Shown: piece by piece, positions 43,913 through 64,000 of the stretch
How positions within the stretch are numbered: the stretch's first letter is position 1
Layout of the letters: each line of letters starts with the position of its first letter
Origin: Gerris lacustris
Taxonomy: Eukaryota; Arthropoda; Insecta; Hemiptera; Gerridae
Length of the DNA: 64,000 nt
Assembly (NCBI GenBank): GCA_951217055.1
Contig: OX578280.1
Span: 16,407,394-16,471,393 of the forward strand
Reading direction: 5' to 3'
Notes under the pieces: model-generated
Databases searched by the model: none
What the model was told of the DNA's origin: nothing
The model's input: the letters and a program-made list of their open reading frames with translations, nothing else
Translations under genes and position numbers: made by a program

Positions 43913-44107
43913 CAGTCTGTCCCAAACGAGATTTAGTGCGTTAACAGAGCGGGAAATCGAGTGACACACAGATTTAAAAAATAAAGCCACTACATTCACC
44001 TTCTAAGACGGTGATCCCGGAAAATCTCGAGTTCTCATTGGCTCCCCACCCCATTTGCTAATTTTTCCCACGCTGTCAACGCACTAACTCTCGTTTGGGA
44101 CAGACTG
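43913..44107. mobile_element. Tc1-like MITE (CAGTCTGTCCC), copy A
   Basis: 195 bp, flanked by TA. Ends CAGTCTGTCCCAAACGAGA, inverted at the right. The subterminal GCGGGAAATCGAGTGACACA is shared with copy B at 57725, but the outer 25 bases differ from copy B in both arms. Confidence 0.85.
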
Positions 44108-44739
44108 TAGATAAATGATTCACTTGATGGTTTGCTAGTGATTTTTTAAGGGAAGAAAGAAAAGTTCAATGTAATTTTTCTCTCCACCATGAATCTAAAT
44201 GTTATAAACTGTTTTTAAGGCAAGCTTTTTTATTTAAAACATTAGTTTAAACTGTTAAAACACACAAATTAAATACCAAGTCAAGTTAGTACTTGTTTAT
44301 ATGTATATGTATAAGGAATATAGGGAGAATTGTATCAAATAGTAAGGAAAATATTTATACTTTCAACCGTTCGAGATATTTGGCAAGATATATTTTGTAG
44401 AAGGGTTAAAAATCTAATTGTTTATTTTAATACTGAAAAGAAATGGAATTGATCAATACAATTAGAATCAGCCTTTTGATTTTTTCTATTACATATCATA
44501 TGCACTATTGTTTACTTGACTCGTTAATGGTATAATATGTGACTTTATCAATTAATAATGAAATTCAATGTTTAAATTAGATACTAATTGATCAGATTTG
44601 AATTGTAACAATCCTTTATGATTTTCTTATATAAATGTTAATTAAATCCATGATATTATAGTAGTTATAGTCATACTACCATCTCTCAAACCCCTTTTAC
44701 AATGATATTTCATTTAGCAGATAATATAAAATTCTCTAA

Positions 44740-45067
44740 AGCCTTGTCCACACTAGTAGACATGTTGCGCGATTTTGGTCTCAGAGACATGTCTAGCGAT
44801 TTGTCTATAGACATCGGCTAGACAAACGGCGTCTACGGTCTCGTTGCTAGACCAAAAATTGCATGTCTATGGTTTTCCATTCTAAATGGTAGACATGGTG
44901 CAACGTTAGGCATGTTGTGCAACGTGTCTACAAGTGTGGACGCTAGACCTAGACCATAGACGGTCTCAGCAGATGTCTATAGACACGTTGCAAGACATTT
45001 CTATTGACGGTCTATGAGAACGTCTATAGAAATGTCTCGCAACGTGTCTGCTGGTGTGGACTAGGCT
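44740..45067. mobile_element. PIF/Harbinger-type MITE, GTCCACACTAG family
   Basis: 328 bp, flanked by TAA (44737-44739, 45068-45070). Ends AGCCTTGTCCACACTAGTAG and, inverted, AGCCTAGTCCACACCAGCAG. Interior filled with direct and inverted TGTCTATAGAC and GTCTAGC motifs. Confidence 0.83.
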
Positions 45068-45237
45068 TAAGACCCAATTTACATAAGCAGATAAAAACCA
45101 AGTAATTTTGCTGTAAGCACAACTCTATCAAACATCCACGCGTATAAATAACACATAACAAAGCTCTACGTTAATCCAATTTAACCAATAATAAAATAAC
45201 TTAGTGCGTAGGGCTTCCAAGGGTAGACTCATAATAA

Positions 45238-45482
45238 ACAGCTTGGTTTTCCTGTGAAATCCGCGTTTTGGAAAAGTCTGAGGTTTAGCTTCCACTACTG
45301 GAAGCATCTTCAGGGGTGGAATACATCGTGATGTTTACTTAAAGCAACGACAGTATATTTTGTTGTTTCTCCAAGTAAACGTCAGAATGCACCATACCCC
45401 TGATGATTCTTCCAGAAGTGGAAGTGAAAAGTCGGACTTCAACCCCTACGTAAGGCGGTTTTCACCGAAAAACCAAGCTGTT
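45238..45482. mobile_element. foldback element with AACAGCTTGGTTTTC ends
   Basis: Ends AACAGCTTGGTTTTCCTGTG and, inverted, AACAGCTTGGTTTTTCGGTG. Inner pairs CTTCCACTACTGGAAG/CTTCCAGAAGTGGAAG and AGTAAACGTCA also match inverted. About 245 bp, no ORF. Confidence 0.65.
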
Positions 45483-46269
45483 TAATAATAAAATAGACAA
45501 GATAGTGGAAAAAAGTAGTACATATAGATAACACCAACATAGGATGCGAATTGTCAGGACCTACATCTATTGTATACGGCCAACCTTGACTTCATTATGA
45601 AACCAATCATGAAATTCAAAATAATACAGAGTAGGACAAAAGGGTTGCATTTCTTTAAAAATTGTATTTTACGGATTTTATTCATTTGTTTTTTTGGGGT
45701 TTTTCCTCAGTTTAGCTATACATCCAGTTTAAAGATTTTATAAAGAAGACTAAAGTTTTTTCCACACCCAGACTCAATGTTACCTATCTTTTTTGCATGG
45801 CTGAATCACATAGTGAACGTGAACTGAACACAGCGCCGATTCAGCCATACAGCAAAGATGCACAACAACCCTGTGTGGATTAAGCTTTAGAATTAATCAT
45901 AGAAATGTTCACAACCGAATAGCAAAAGTCAAATTGTGAGTATTTCTATCAGAACCAAAGATATAATTCAAGCAAAACGAGCTTATCGTCATCATTACAA
46001 ATTATTTTGAAAACTAGAACCTATCCCCTCTATAAAATCAAGTAGATTACAACTGCTAAAGCCACCAGATGCAACATACAGTTAGATTTCAAACATTAGC
46101 AGGTGAGGATTCCGAATTTGACAGTAACATTAAAAGAGAAATCCTTTATTTTGATAATAAAATTTTTACTTAATTTCATTTTTTTCCTGTTCATTCATAA
46201 ACTTTTCCATAGTTTTTCCTCAAATTTTTCTTCGTGTAATCTCTACATTAAAATGTAATAGTAGATCTA

Positions 46270-46825
46270 GAGCGGAAAGTAGCATTTTGCATGCGAGTGT
46301 GGAGTTTACACCCGAGTGATAGCGAGGGTAGTAAAACCACATGAGCAAAGCAAAATGCAGTTTTCGCACGAGTTGCGTACCGTACTATATCTATGATTGT
46401 TGGATTTTAATAATAAATACAGAAAAAAATATTTATAAACTTCCTGTATGTAAGTTCGTATTTCTCTTTTGATAAAGATGACATAAATTCATTAGTTGTA
46501 TCTTGTGCCGAATTAATTATTTCGAGAGGCGTATTATTCTCTTAATTTTAGTCATAATGACATAAATCAATCATTGTTTTTTACTAAAAGCTCGATATAA
46601 ACAGTTACTTTAATTAATCAAACAGCAAATTAGTTTTGTTAAATGTAAACAAACTTGCTAATCGTGGGTTAAGGTGAAGAATTCTTCTTTTTTACCGCAC
46701 TAGGGCCGAAAAAAATAGGCATTATGAAATGCGCATGCACAATGAATACAAGTACGTAAAGAATCACTTTCTACGCATCTAAACAGAGATACAATTTTTT
46801 ATTTCGTATCAATCTTAGATAAAAA
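46270..46825 (-). mobile_element. ORF-bearing dispersed repeat, copy 3 (most decayed)
   Basis: Same layout as copy 1 from AGCGGAAAGTAGCATTTTGC to TTTCGTATCAATC, but the hairpin is degenerate (46680-46715) and the start codon region carries substitutions (ATGATTGATTT in place of ATGAGTGAATC). Flanking direct repeats not found. Confidence 0.6.
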
Positions 46826-48854
46826 TTAATATTGCAACCCCTTCTTGATTTTTTTACCCAATCTGTATTATAAATTCAGAGGGATTAATTTAAACCCTAA
46901 AAATATTTGAAATGTGATTAATAAATATATTAATAAATCACATAATAATTGATAAAATTAACATGTTTTCCAATTTATTATATGTTACAAAATCAGGTAC
47001 AAAACTAAAAGAAATAACAGAAAGAGGCAAGATAATAGTCATTAGTTTTAATTTTGCTTTAACCATTTCAGCAGCAGTGTTACCAATAACAAGAGAACAG
47101 TATAAAAAATATATGATAAATCTTGGAGAAACACAGACAACAAAATCACAACTGTTTTTAACAGCTTATATAGAAGGTGCTTAATTTTAAGAGATCTAAT
47201 ACCAGTGATGCTAAAAAGAAACAAAATTAAAAAAAATAATAAATGTACCTACTTTATTTATTATGTACAAAGGTCTTTGATTTAATTATTATTTAATTTT
47301 TTATTTTTAAAAGAAGTAGTAATTAATTTTAAAACCACCACCAATATTATTTTTTAAAAAGTTGAATATAATTAAGTAACAAAAATATTTATTTTTTTTC
47401 TTAAATATATACATACATTTTTTTAAAAAATTATAATCATTAGTTTTTTTTGGCATTTCCTCAGTCAAAACAGGAAAAAAAAATCATAAATGATAAAATA
47501 AATATTTATTTAGGTTTTTTTTTGTATTTAAAAATTATCTTTGTTTTGTACACTAAACTAAAATAAAAAAAATATATAAAAATAATGAAAAAAAATTATA
47601 AATTCACTAAACATTGGTAACAACAGAGTAATCATCATCATTTTTATTTTTAAAGTAAAGATGATTATAAAAAAACAAAAACATTATGTGTATGGACAAT
47701 TCCAAATTTATTTTTGTAGTGAATTTTAACAAGAAATACATTTAAAAAAAAAAATAGATAAAAAATAAAAAATGAGTAGGGCCTAGGAATCTTCTCTTTT
47801 GTTTAATTGTAATTTATAATCAGAATAAAAAAAAAGGAAGATATAAATAACACTTTATTTTTTCAGAGATAGAGGGGAAACATTATTTAAATATAATAAA
47901 TAATAACATATTAAGTTTAAAGTTAGATAATAATAAACAAGGAAAGAGGGTAAAGATTAAGGTTTGAACTAATAGCTTCAAACCAGTCAGTTATTTTTGG
48001 AAAAAGAATAATTATTAAAATAAAAATATGAATAACACAAAACAATTACATCAAGTTTTGAATATAGAGGTCCGCTTAATTTTATATTATTGAAGTTTTT
48101 ATAATTAAGTAGAATATGAAGATTGCTACGTATTTAAAATGTTGGAATTGACATTTCCAACTTGATAAATACCCTAACATTTAGTTATTTATTTATTACT
48201 ATTCAAAATTTTGAGCTGAAATACACTTCCGAAAGATGCCTTTTGGAGTGAAGGGTATCACCACCCACATGCTTTGCGCCTAAGCCATGCCCAGAAGTTT
48301 TAAGTTCAAGATCACCTGTCAAGCACCACAGGTTAAATTCCAACCTTGCCTCACACCCTCTGCTTAATAGCTTAATTTTCAACTTGCTCTGCCTCATGAG
48401 TCAGCTTTATACTGGCCACCTCTGACAAGATCCCCGCCAGGCATGCCTCTACGATACCTAGTTAGTAGTATATTGTGTTACCTATAACACACAGTCCTAG
48501 TGTAATACCTATTCTAGGTTCGCAAGCACTTTATCCACAATTATTGTTGCACAAAGAAGAACAAATACCTGATTAAGAAGGAAAATACTTTTTGACACAT
48601 AAATCTATAGTGAACAAAATCTTTTTAAACCACGACACGAACTGTAAATATTTAATGACACTTTAATACATCAGTGTAATAATGTAAGAATAATTGGATA
48701 TTAATTTATAAAGGGTTTAATTTGATATTAAAAGGAAAATAGTTTTTGATTCATATAACAGCATGGATAGTCAAGATGAAATTATGAATAGAAAACTGGA
48801 TGTTTCTAAGAATCTGTGGATAAAACTGTTCTGAATTGAGCATTTGCTATAGTG
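46826..48854. other. intergenic, no gene
   Basis: Very AT-rich sequence with long A and T runs; one open frame (46963-47184) has no recognisable product. Small GC-richer patch at 48230-48440, unclassified. Confidence 0.5.
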
Positions 48855-49110
48855 TAGGATTGGGACATCGATGAAGATGTATCAGACTTAAAAAAAATTG
48901 ATGTTGATATTTTGATGTAACGGACAACACTGATGTTTTCCTGAAACCTCGAAAAAACGTCAACGAATATCAAGAACGAGGGATTTTTTTTTTAAACCAG
49001 TGACTTTTTTTGCTCGTTTGGTTGGAAAATCAAAAACATCGATGTTTTGGCTAACATCGGTGTTAATGTATCAAAAACATCAATGTTAAGCTATCGATGT
49101 CCCAACCCTA
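48855..49110. mobile_element. hAT-type MITE, TTGGGACATCGAT ends
   Basis: 256 bp. Ends TAGGATTGGGACATCGATG and, inverted, TAGGGTTGGGACATCGATAG. Perfect 8-bp target duplication CTATAGTG (48847-48854 and 49111-49118). The interior repeats ACATCGATGTT. Confidence 0.88.
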
Positions 49111-49539
49111 CTATAGTGGTATCATAATAAACTAGTAACGGTGTCCATGTTTTATGTCATCCTAAAAATGTATTAAACAAACAAATAATTAACTTATTTG
49201 CATTAATAGAAAAAACCTTAAGTCCCATACTTACTATCACAACTCTAAAAACATAGCCTTCAACTTTGATGTAATTTAGTTAATTTTTAGCATTAAGCCT
49301 TTCATTGTTAAGGTTTTGAACAAGGATAAGAGCTCGACAAGCTGACACCTAGTAGTAATAGAAGTAAGGTCCTAGCTAGTACTAGATGAGTAGGACAAAC
49401 CACTTGTTGAAACCTAGCAATTATGCTATATTTTACTACCCCCGTGGTAAGGAGTTGCAGCCACTTCACACACCATACTACTGTACATTGTACTGGCAAA
49501 GCGAGTATGGTATGATCATTAGTAAACCATATAAATCAG

Positions 49540-49641
49540 AGCATCATGGCTAGGGATTGAACCCACAACCTTGTGCCGCCCTTGAGTCATTGATGGCCGA
49601 GAGTGGTAAGTAATTTAATCCATACGGCCACACTAGCTCTC
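49540..49641 (-). repeat. tRNA-derived SINE head
   Basis: On the minus strand, GAGAGCTAGTGTGGCCGTAT (box A-like TAGTGTGG) is followed about 60 bases later by GTGGGTTCAATCCCTAGC (box B). The spacing fits a pol III head but no cloverleaf with paired acceptor stem can be drawn. Confidence 0.6.
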
Positions 49642-51889
49642 AAACTGACATCTAAGTCATTTGTTTAGACCTTGTCTCTAATTCATACTAGGATAAGATA
49701 AGTAACTAATCAGTAGCTCCATTTTTTAACATCAAGCTTAACCAACAGACCTTAGTTAGACAGTAAAGAAAATCAATTTAAAAGAATCCTAGATGGTAAG
49801 AGTTAAGAGATTTGTTAAACAAGCCACTGCATCTTCCTATAATTTTTTAAAACCAAATCATAGACCATCTAGTTAAAATTTTAAAAACTTCCAATTTAAA
49901 CAAAAACAAATGGTTTAAGAGGAAAAATTGTGTTTATTTAGAAATATATTTCACTATTTGAAAACCACTCGAAGAATACTGATCTCTCATATTAAAAAGA
50001 AAGATATCCATAAGAAATAAGTGTTAAGGGAAGAAATCTCTCGTTTGTCAATGAAGGATACTTTGCCGGTATTTAGGTAACAAAAGAGATTTTCTCAAGT
50101 ACAGTATTTTTAATAATCGGGAAAACATTTTTACTAAAACAGACAAAAGAAAAACTTATAAATACCTTTGAAAACTTAAACAAAATTTCGGATATTGATA
50201 TATATATTAATAAAACAGGTATTTTATGTCTTTTTTCAAATGCATTGTTATTAGTAATAATATAGTAATATACCAATATAAAAATGTTAGAATAAAAAGA
50301 AATATTGTTATAAAGAAAGAAGTTTAATGTTTTATTAATATAGGAACTAAAACAATTATTTTTTTTTAAGAACTGGCTGCATGCGTTCCTTTTTTAAGGT
50401 TTTTATTCACCGAGGTGCACAAAGATGGACTGAGACACCATCGCTTGGAAGCAAGCTGGGCAATAACCCCCGAATGAACCAGAGCAACAAATTCAGGTAT
50501 TTAAAATAAACATTATCAAGATTCTTCCAAGGTGTTCTGGAACAAGTAGAGCCAGCCCAAAATTTAGGATTAGTTACGTAGGAGATTCATAGGATATAAA
50601 TATTTTTACATCTACTTACACATACTCTTTACCAGGAGGTTGAAGAAACAAAATAAATATATATTTCGGCTAACTTCATGTTTTTTCCAAAGCTCGTGTT
50701 CATTCTCTTGAAACCTGTAGTAAAATCATTAATTTTATAATTTAACAAAATTTAGCCAAATAATTAAGAATAGCAATTCTAGTGAAAAAAAAATAAGAGT
50801 AAATAATAATAAATTAGCTCAAAGAATATTTATATCCTAGAGATGACAAATTCTTTGCCTAAAGGTAAATCAAGAATAAATTTAAAATTTGAACTAATTT
50901 TCATGGTTCCCTTTATAAAATATTGCCATTTTTCATATTATAGTTTTATAATTGAATTTAAAATATTAACATTGTGCCATTTTTAAAAGTAGTATCAATA
51001 CAATTCCATTTTAATCTTGGAACATTTATTTTTTTTTTATCCACAATTTACATATTCGTTTTAGTGAATATAAAATATACAAAAATGAATATAAAATAAC
51101 CATAAAAAATAATTATTTCCCCTCTTAAATAAACATTTAAAAAATAATAATAAATTTGTATGATCCCTTTTCAGGATTGTTTATCATAAGCCTAATATTA
51201 ATGAAAAAATAAAATTTTTATTATAATAATATATTATTTTCACCGATAATAATAATAATATGTATTTAATTAATAAGTTTGAAGACAAAACTTAGAAAAG
51301 AAAACTTTAATTAACCAATTCTTTCTTTCTACTTAGTATAAATATAATTTTTTTGTTTGTTTGTTTATTCTCCTTAAAATAGAAAGAGTGGATGGAAAAT
51401 AATAGCAATAAAAGTTAGATAGGTCTGTTTTTATATTAAATATATATTGCACTCAGTAAGATAAATTTCAGAAATAGATCTTTGCTTCATTTTGACAGAA
51501 AGCACTTTAAATCCAGAATTTTTGTTTGTGTATTGGAATGAGAGCAGATTCCTTGATATAAAGATCAAATTTTTAACAGTATATATTTACTTTATAATAA
51601 CATTTCAAATATTAATGAACTTAAAGAGAAGTCGCAGTGAATTAAAGCAGACCTTTTTAAAAAAATCTTTTCTCCTACCAATATTATTCACCATATTTTG
51701 TTACAAGACCTATATTTTTAATTGCTATTATTATTCACTCTTTAATTAGCTTAGTTTTATATATATTAAAAAAAAGATAGAAAAAATGAAGGATTTGTTT
51801 GTTTGTTAGTCAAGTATAAGAGGACAACCCATACAGATAGACTGACGGGTAGAAGTAACGGGATGGACCAGATAGCTGTAGTAGAAGTA
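49642..51889. other. intergenic and PGRMC 3' flank, no other gene
   Basis: AT-rich. On the minus strand an AATAAA (51369-51364) about 520 bases after the PGRMC stop is the nearest full polyadenylation signal I found. Nothing else recognised. Confidence 0.45.
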
Positions 51890-61444
<9,555 letters not shown>

Positions 61445-61712
61445 TTAAAAAATGTACAAATTTATCAAAAGGATCCCGATAGTAATTGACTCACTTATAA
61501 CATTAAAATCGTTGAAATTCAAAAACGGCGTTAAAATTAAAAAGAATTTGAAATATTTTTTAATTACTTTTTGCGGACAAAAAAAATACCACTGAAATGA
61601 CAAGGGAACTAAACTAGTGATAATGTATCGCTTTCAAAAAATCATCAATCCGATTCAAAACAGACGCAAATAATGGAGAACCGTTTTTAGGCAACACTGG
61701 AATGATATCGTA

Positions 61713-61720
61713 TGACGTCA
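61713..61720. promoter_or_regulatory. full CRE palindrome upstream of PGRMC
   Basis: TATGACGTCA context, 275 bases upstream of the start codon. The octamer and its TA prefix are the same as upstream of nej (22269-22278). Confidence 0.55.
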
Positions 61721-61786
61721 AAGAGCTTGAGATGAGTAGAGGCAGAGATAATAAAGGAGGGATATTACGAATTAAAAATTTGTGCA

Positions 61787-62110
61787 CTTTTTACTTTAGC
61801 ACCCCCTTGGTTCTAAACAATGGTCTGCCCTACTAGTCTCAAAGGTTTGTGTGTTTGCCTCCCCAAGACATTGAGACTCCTGGGGAAGTTTTATATTTAA
61901 TATTCCTTTATCTTAATAGTTGATTAGACTAAGGGATATGATCACAATATCACAAGTGTGATATTCCTTTGTACCAAGGTGCGTTGGAATATATATCCCT
62001 TTGTCTTAATAGTAATTTAGATTAAGGAATATATGCTACTCCGTACAATGATCCTTAGTCAAAATAACTATTAACACTAAGGGATATAGGGGGGTGCTAA
62101 AGTAAAAAAG
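61787..62110. mobile_element. MITE with CTTTTTACTTTAGCACCCCC ends
   Basis: Left CTTTTTACTTTAGCACCCCC; right inverted CTTTTTTACTTTAGCACCCC. Interior TATCCCTTTGTCTTAATAGT and AGACTAAGGGATAT recur inverted. It lies directly upstream of the PGRMC promoter. A partial relative is at 55102. Confidence 0.75.
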
Positions 62111-63466
62111 ATTGAAGATTGGTTTCCCCAGATAGTACTGGAAGTAGGGAGTGCGAGAAAAGATAACTAATTTGACAGTTGCTCCGAAATAAACCAGAAC
62201 TATTAAATTACTACTACTATTAAACTACTAAAATCAAGTATCGTACACTGATACGATGTTACAGTAGTACTAGTGGTACAGTAAAGTTGTTTTTTAAAAT
62301 GTTTAGGGATTTTATTTTATTTCACTTCCAAGGTAACGGAAGCTATGTGATCGTTCTGAAGAACGATAAATTTTTAGGTCTCCGATTTCAAAAATTCCAA
62401 GACAGAAATCCGATTCAGACATCAGGGATCATTTTTGGTTCCATGTCTGCCTGTCGGTCATTCAATTTTTGCGAACCAACGTATCTTAAAAACTACATGC
62501 CCAATTTTAATGAAATTTGGGTGGTAGGTCATGAGTCATGAGTAGCCCATTGTTGGTCCCATATAAGTTTCAACCTTCTGCGCCTATTTGTTTCTCTCCA
62601 ACATGCGCACAAACATACATTTATTTACACCTATAGCTTCTAAAGTACTTGTCTGATTTGAATGAAATTTTTATAGTTTATCCAAAGTAGCCCGCAGAGA
62701 GCCCCAGATTACTTTGAACCGTCTGCGCTCTTTAACTTTTGCTTAAATGATACTTTAATTCAAGTAAAAAATCAAAACAGTTTTGACAGATTAAAAAATG
62801 AGGGGAAACAATTAAACAAATTAGACAATAATGGCTTATAACAGCATAAAATCAAAAAGTATGTGATAGCATATGTGAGGAATCTATGTGCCACACCAAT
62901 TGGCAGTCCACTTTCTCAAGTATTTATAGTGGTTAAACGTTAAAATTCAAAACCTACAATATAGGATAATAATAAATATCCTTTAGGATTGATTATCTCT
63001 GCCTTTAATCAAGTTTGGCTATCCGTACTTCAATAATTGGGCGAAATATGTACTATTTTATTTTGATTTTTGGCCATAATATAATGTTCAGTTGACAAAC
63101 TTAGTAATAAACCATATGCTTTCTATGATATTACTGTATGATTATGATTTAGGTGAACGCGATACACAAAATTTCAACGTTTAATAGTTATATGAAATAC
63201 CGGTTGTACAGTTAACGGTACTGGTAATGGTTCGTATTGTAATAAAAATTATGAACAAGAACCAGGTAATACATATGCATTACATGTATTTATTAAAGAA
63301 GGTGTAAAACAAAATAATAATTATAATAATAATAAGGAATAAATTAGCCAAGTATGTGCTTTTAGGTCACACAAAGGGTCCGTAGGCAATCTAACAAATA
63401 GGACGAATTCATTATCCAGCATAATCAGCCCTGAGATAACTTTGAATAATTTATTATCTATATAAT
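62111..63466. other. intergenic, no gene
   Basis: A dispersed-repeat-like stretch with AATGAAATTTGGGTGG and GATTTGAATGAAATTTTTAT (62330-62740) has an open frame but no recognisable protein. The rest is AT-rich. Confidence 0.45.
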
Positions 63467-64000
63467 ATATAAAACTAAGAGTGACAGTGACTGACTTCCC
63501 ATTGACATAGAGTTTTGAAATTTGGTACATAGATAGTGTACCATAAATAGAAAAGTGTGGCCATTTTGATTTCGATATATGGCTACCATTTTGAATTATA
63601 GCCGCCATCTTGGATTTATTCACATTCTATTATCTCAGCTTCAAGTGGACCTAGTGATCTGAAATTTGGTACATAGACTTATGGTAGCTAAAAAAAGAAA
63701 ATTAAAGGTACTTTCACTTCAACATATGGCCGCCATATTGAATTATAACCACCATCTTGGATTTAATAACACTATTATCAGCTTCCAGTGCACACATACA
63801 GAACTGAAATTTGGTACATAGACTAGTGGTAGCTAAAGAAGAAAATAAAAGGTACTTTCACTTCAACATATGGCTGCCATATTGAATTATAACCACCATC
63901 TTGGATTTTAAAAACACTATTATCTCAGCTTCAAGTGGACCTAGAGATCTGAAATTTGGTACATAGACTTATAGCAGCTAAAGAAGAAAATTGAAGGTAC
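63467..64000 (+). mobile_element. Helitron-like element start with 145-bp tandem repeats (runs off window)
   Basis: Starts TCTATATAATATATAAAAC after an A and continues into CAGTGACTGACTTCCCATTG, much like the 5' part of the Helitron at 55499. Repeats with GAAATTTGGTACATAGA start at 63517, 63661, 63806 and 63951, a period of 144-145 bases; each unit has GCCGCCAT and ACCACCATCTTGGATTT. The 3' end is beyond the window. Confidence 0.62.

Noticed and set aside
46963..47184. Plus-strand open frame of 73 codons
   Set aside because: AT-rich chance frame; composition does not resemble the coding exons of the two genes and no motif is seen.
62287..62541. Open frame of 84 codons as a gene
   Set aside because: It lies in a dispersed-repeat-like sequence (AATGAAATTTGGGTGG), has no conserved motif and has no splice context.

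Overview
The window is insect nuclear DNA: AT-rich, with short exons in long introns bounded by GT/AG sites, a two-gene backbone, and many short DNA transposons. No bacterial, organellar or rRNA/tRNA gene was recognised. The protein sequences point to an arthropod, most likely an insect; the order cannot be fixed from the sequence. Both genes lie on the minus strand.

Region 1 (1-22330): the 5' two-fifths of a CBP/p300 acetyltransferase gene (nejire). Nineteen coding exons were assembled by hand from splice sites. Every exon-exon phase agrees, giving 3677 coding bases (1225 codons plus 2 bases) from the start codon at 21688 to the left edge. The window carries the N-terminus, TAZ1, KIX, bromodomain and the start of the cysteine-rich RING/PHD region. 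The rest of PHD, the HAT domain, ZZ, TAZ2 and NCBD lie beyond base 1. The introns hold MITEs, an ORF-bearing 0.56-kb repeat, a SINE-like sequence and a non-LTR retrotransposon fragment. The promoter (21.7-22.3 kb) has two CCAAT boxes, an E-box and a full CRE.

Region 2 (22331-51360): about 29 kb of intergenic DNA built of nested transposons. Its most notable item is an inverted, intron-containing partial copy of CBP (about 24.73-28.41 kb, plus strand) that fuses part of exon 3 to the end of exon 5, keeps a near-intact TAZ1 exon, and is frameshifted. A 1655-bp TTAA-flanked element with CCC...GGG ends (piggyBac-like) sits inside it. The rest includes two hAT-type elements, three PIF/Harbinger-type MITE families with TWA duplications, mariner- and Tc1-type elements, foldback elements, a 129-bp tandem array and a 33-bp minisatellite.

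Region 3 (51890-61720): a complete three-exon gene for a membrane-associated progesterone receptor component (PGRMC, cytochrome b5 fold, 195 residues), with introns of 4.5 and 4.4 kb that also host a Helitron, a TA-flanked element, a pogo MITE and a 184-bp palindrome. Its upstream region also has a perfect CRE. Region 4 (61.8-64 kb) holds another MITE and the start of a second Helitron-like element with about 145-bp tandem repeats running off the right edge.

The two genes are not obviously linked in function: CBP is a nuclear co-activator and PGRMC a haem-binding ER membrane protein. No new multi-gene system was found. The best leads are the CBP pseudo-duplication, which allows relative dating of the transposons, the non-autonomous element that carries the first about 45 codons of a possible recombinase gene plus a conserved hairpin, and the MITE pair whose two terminal arms have changed together.
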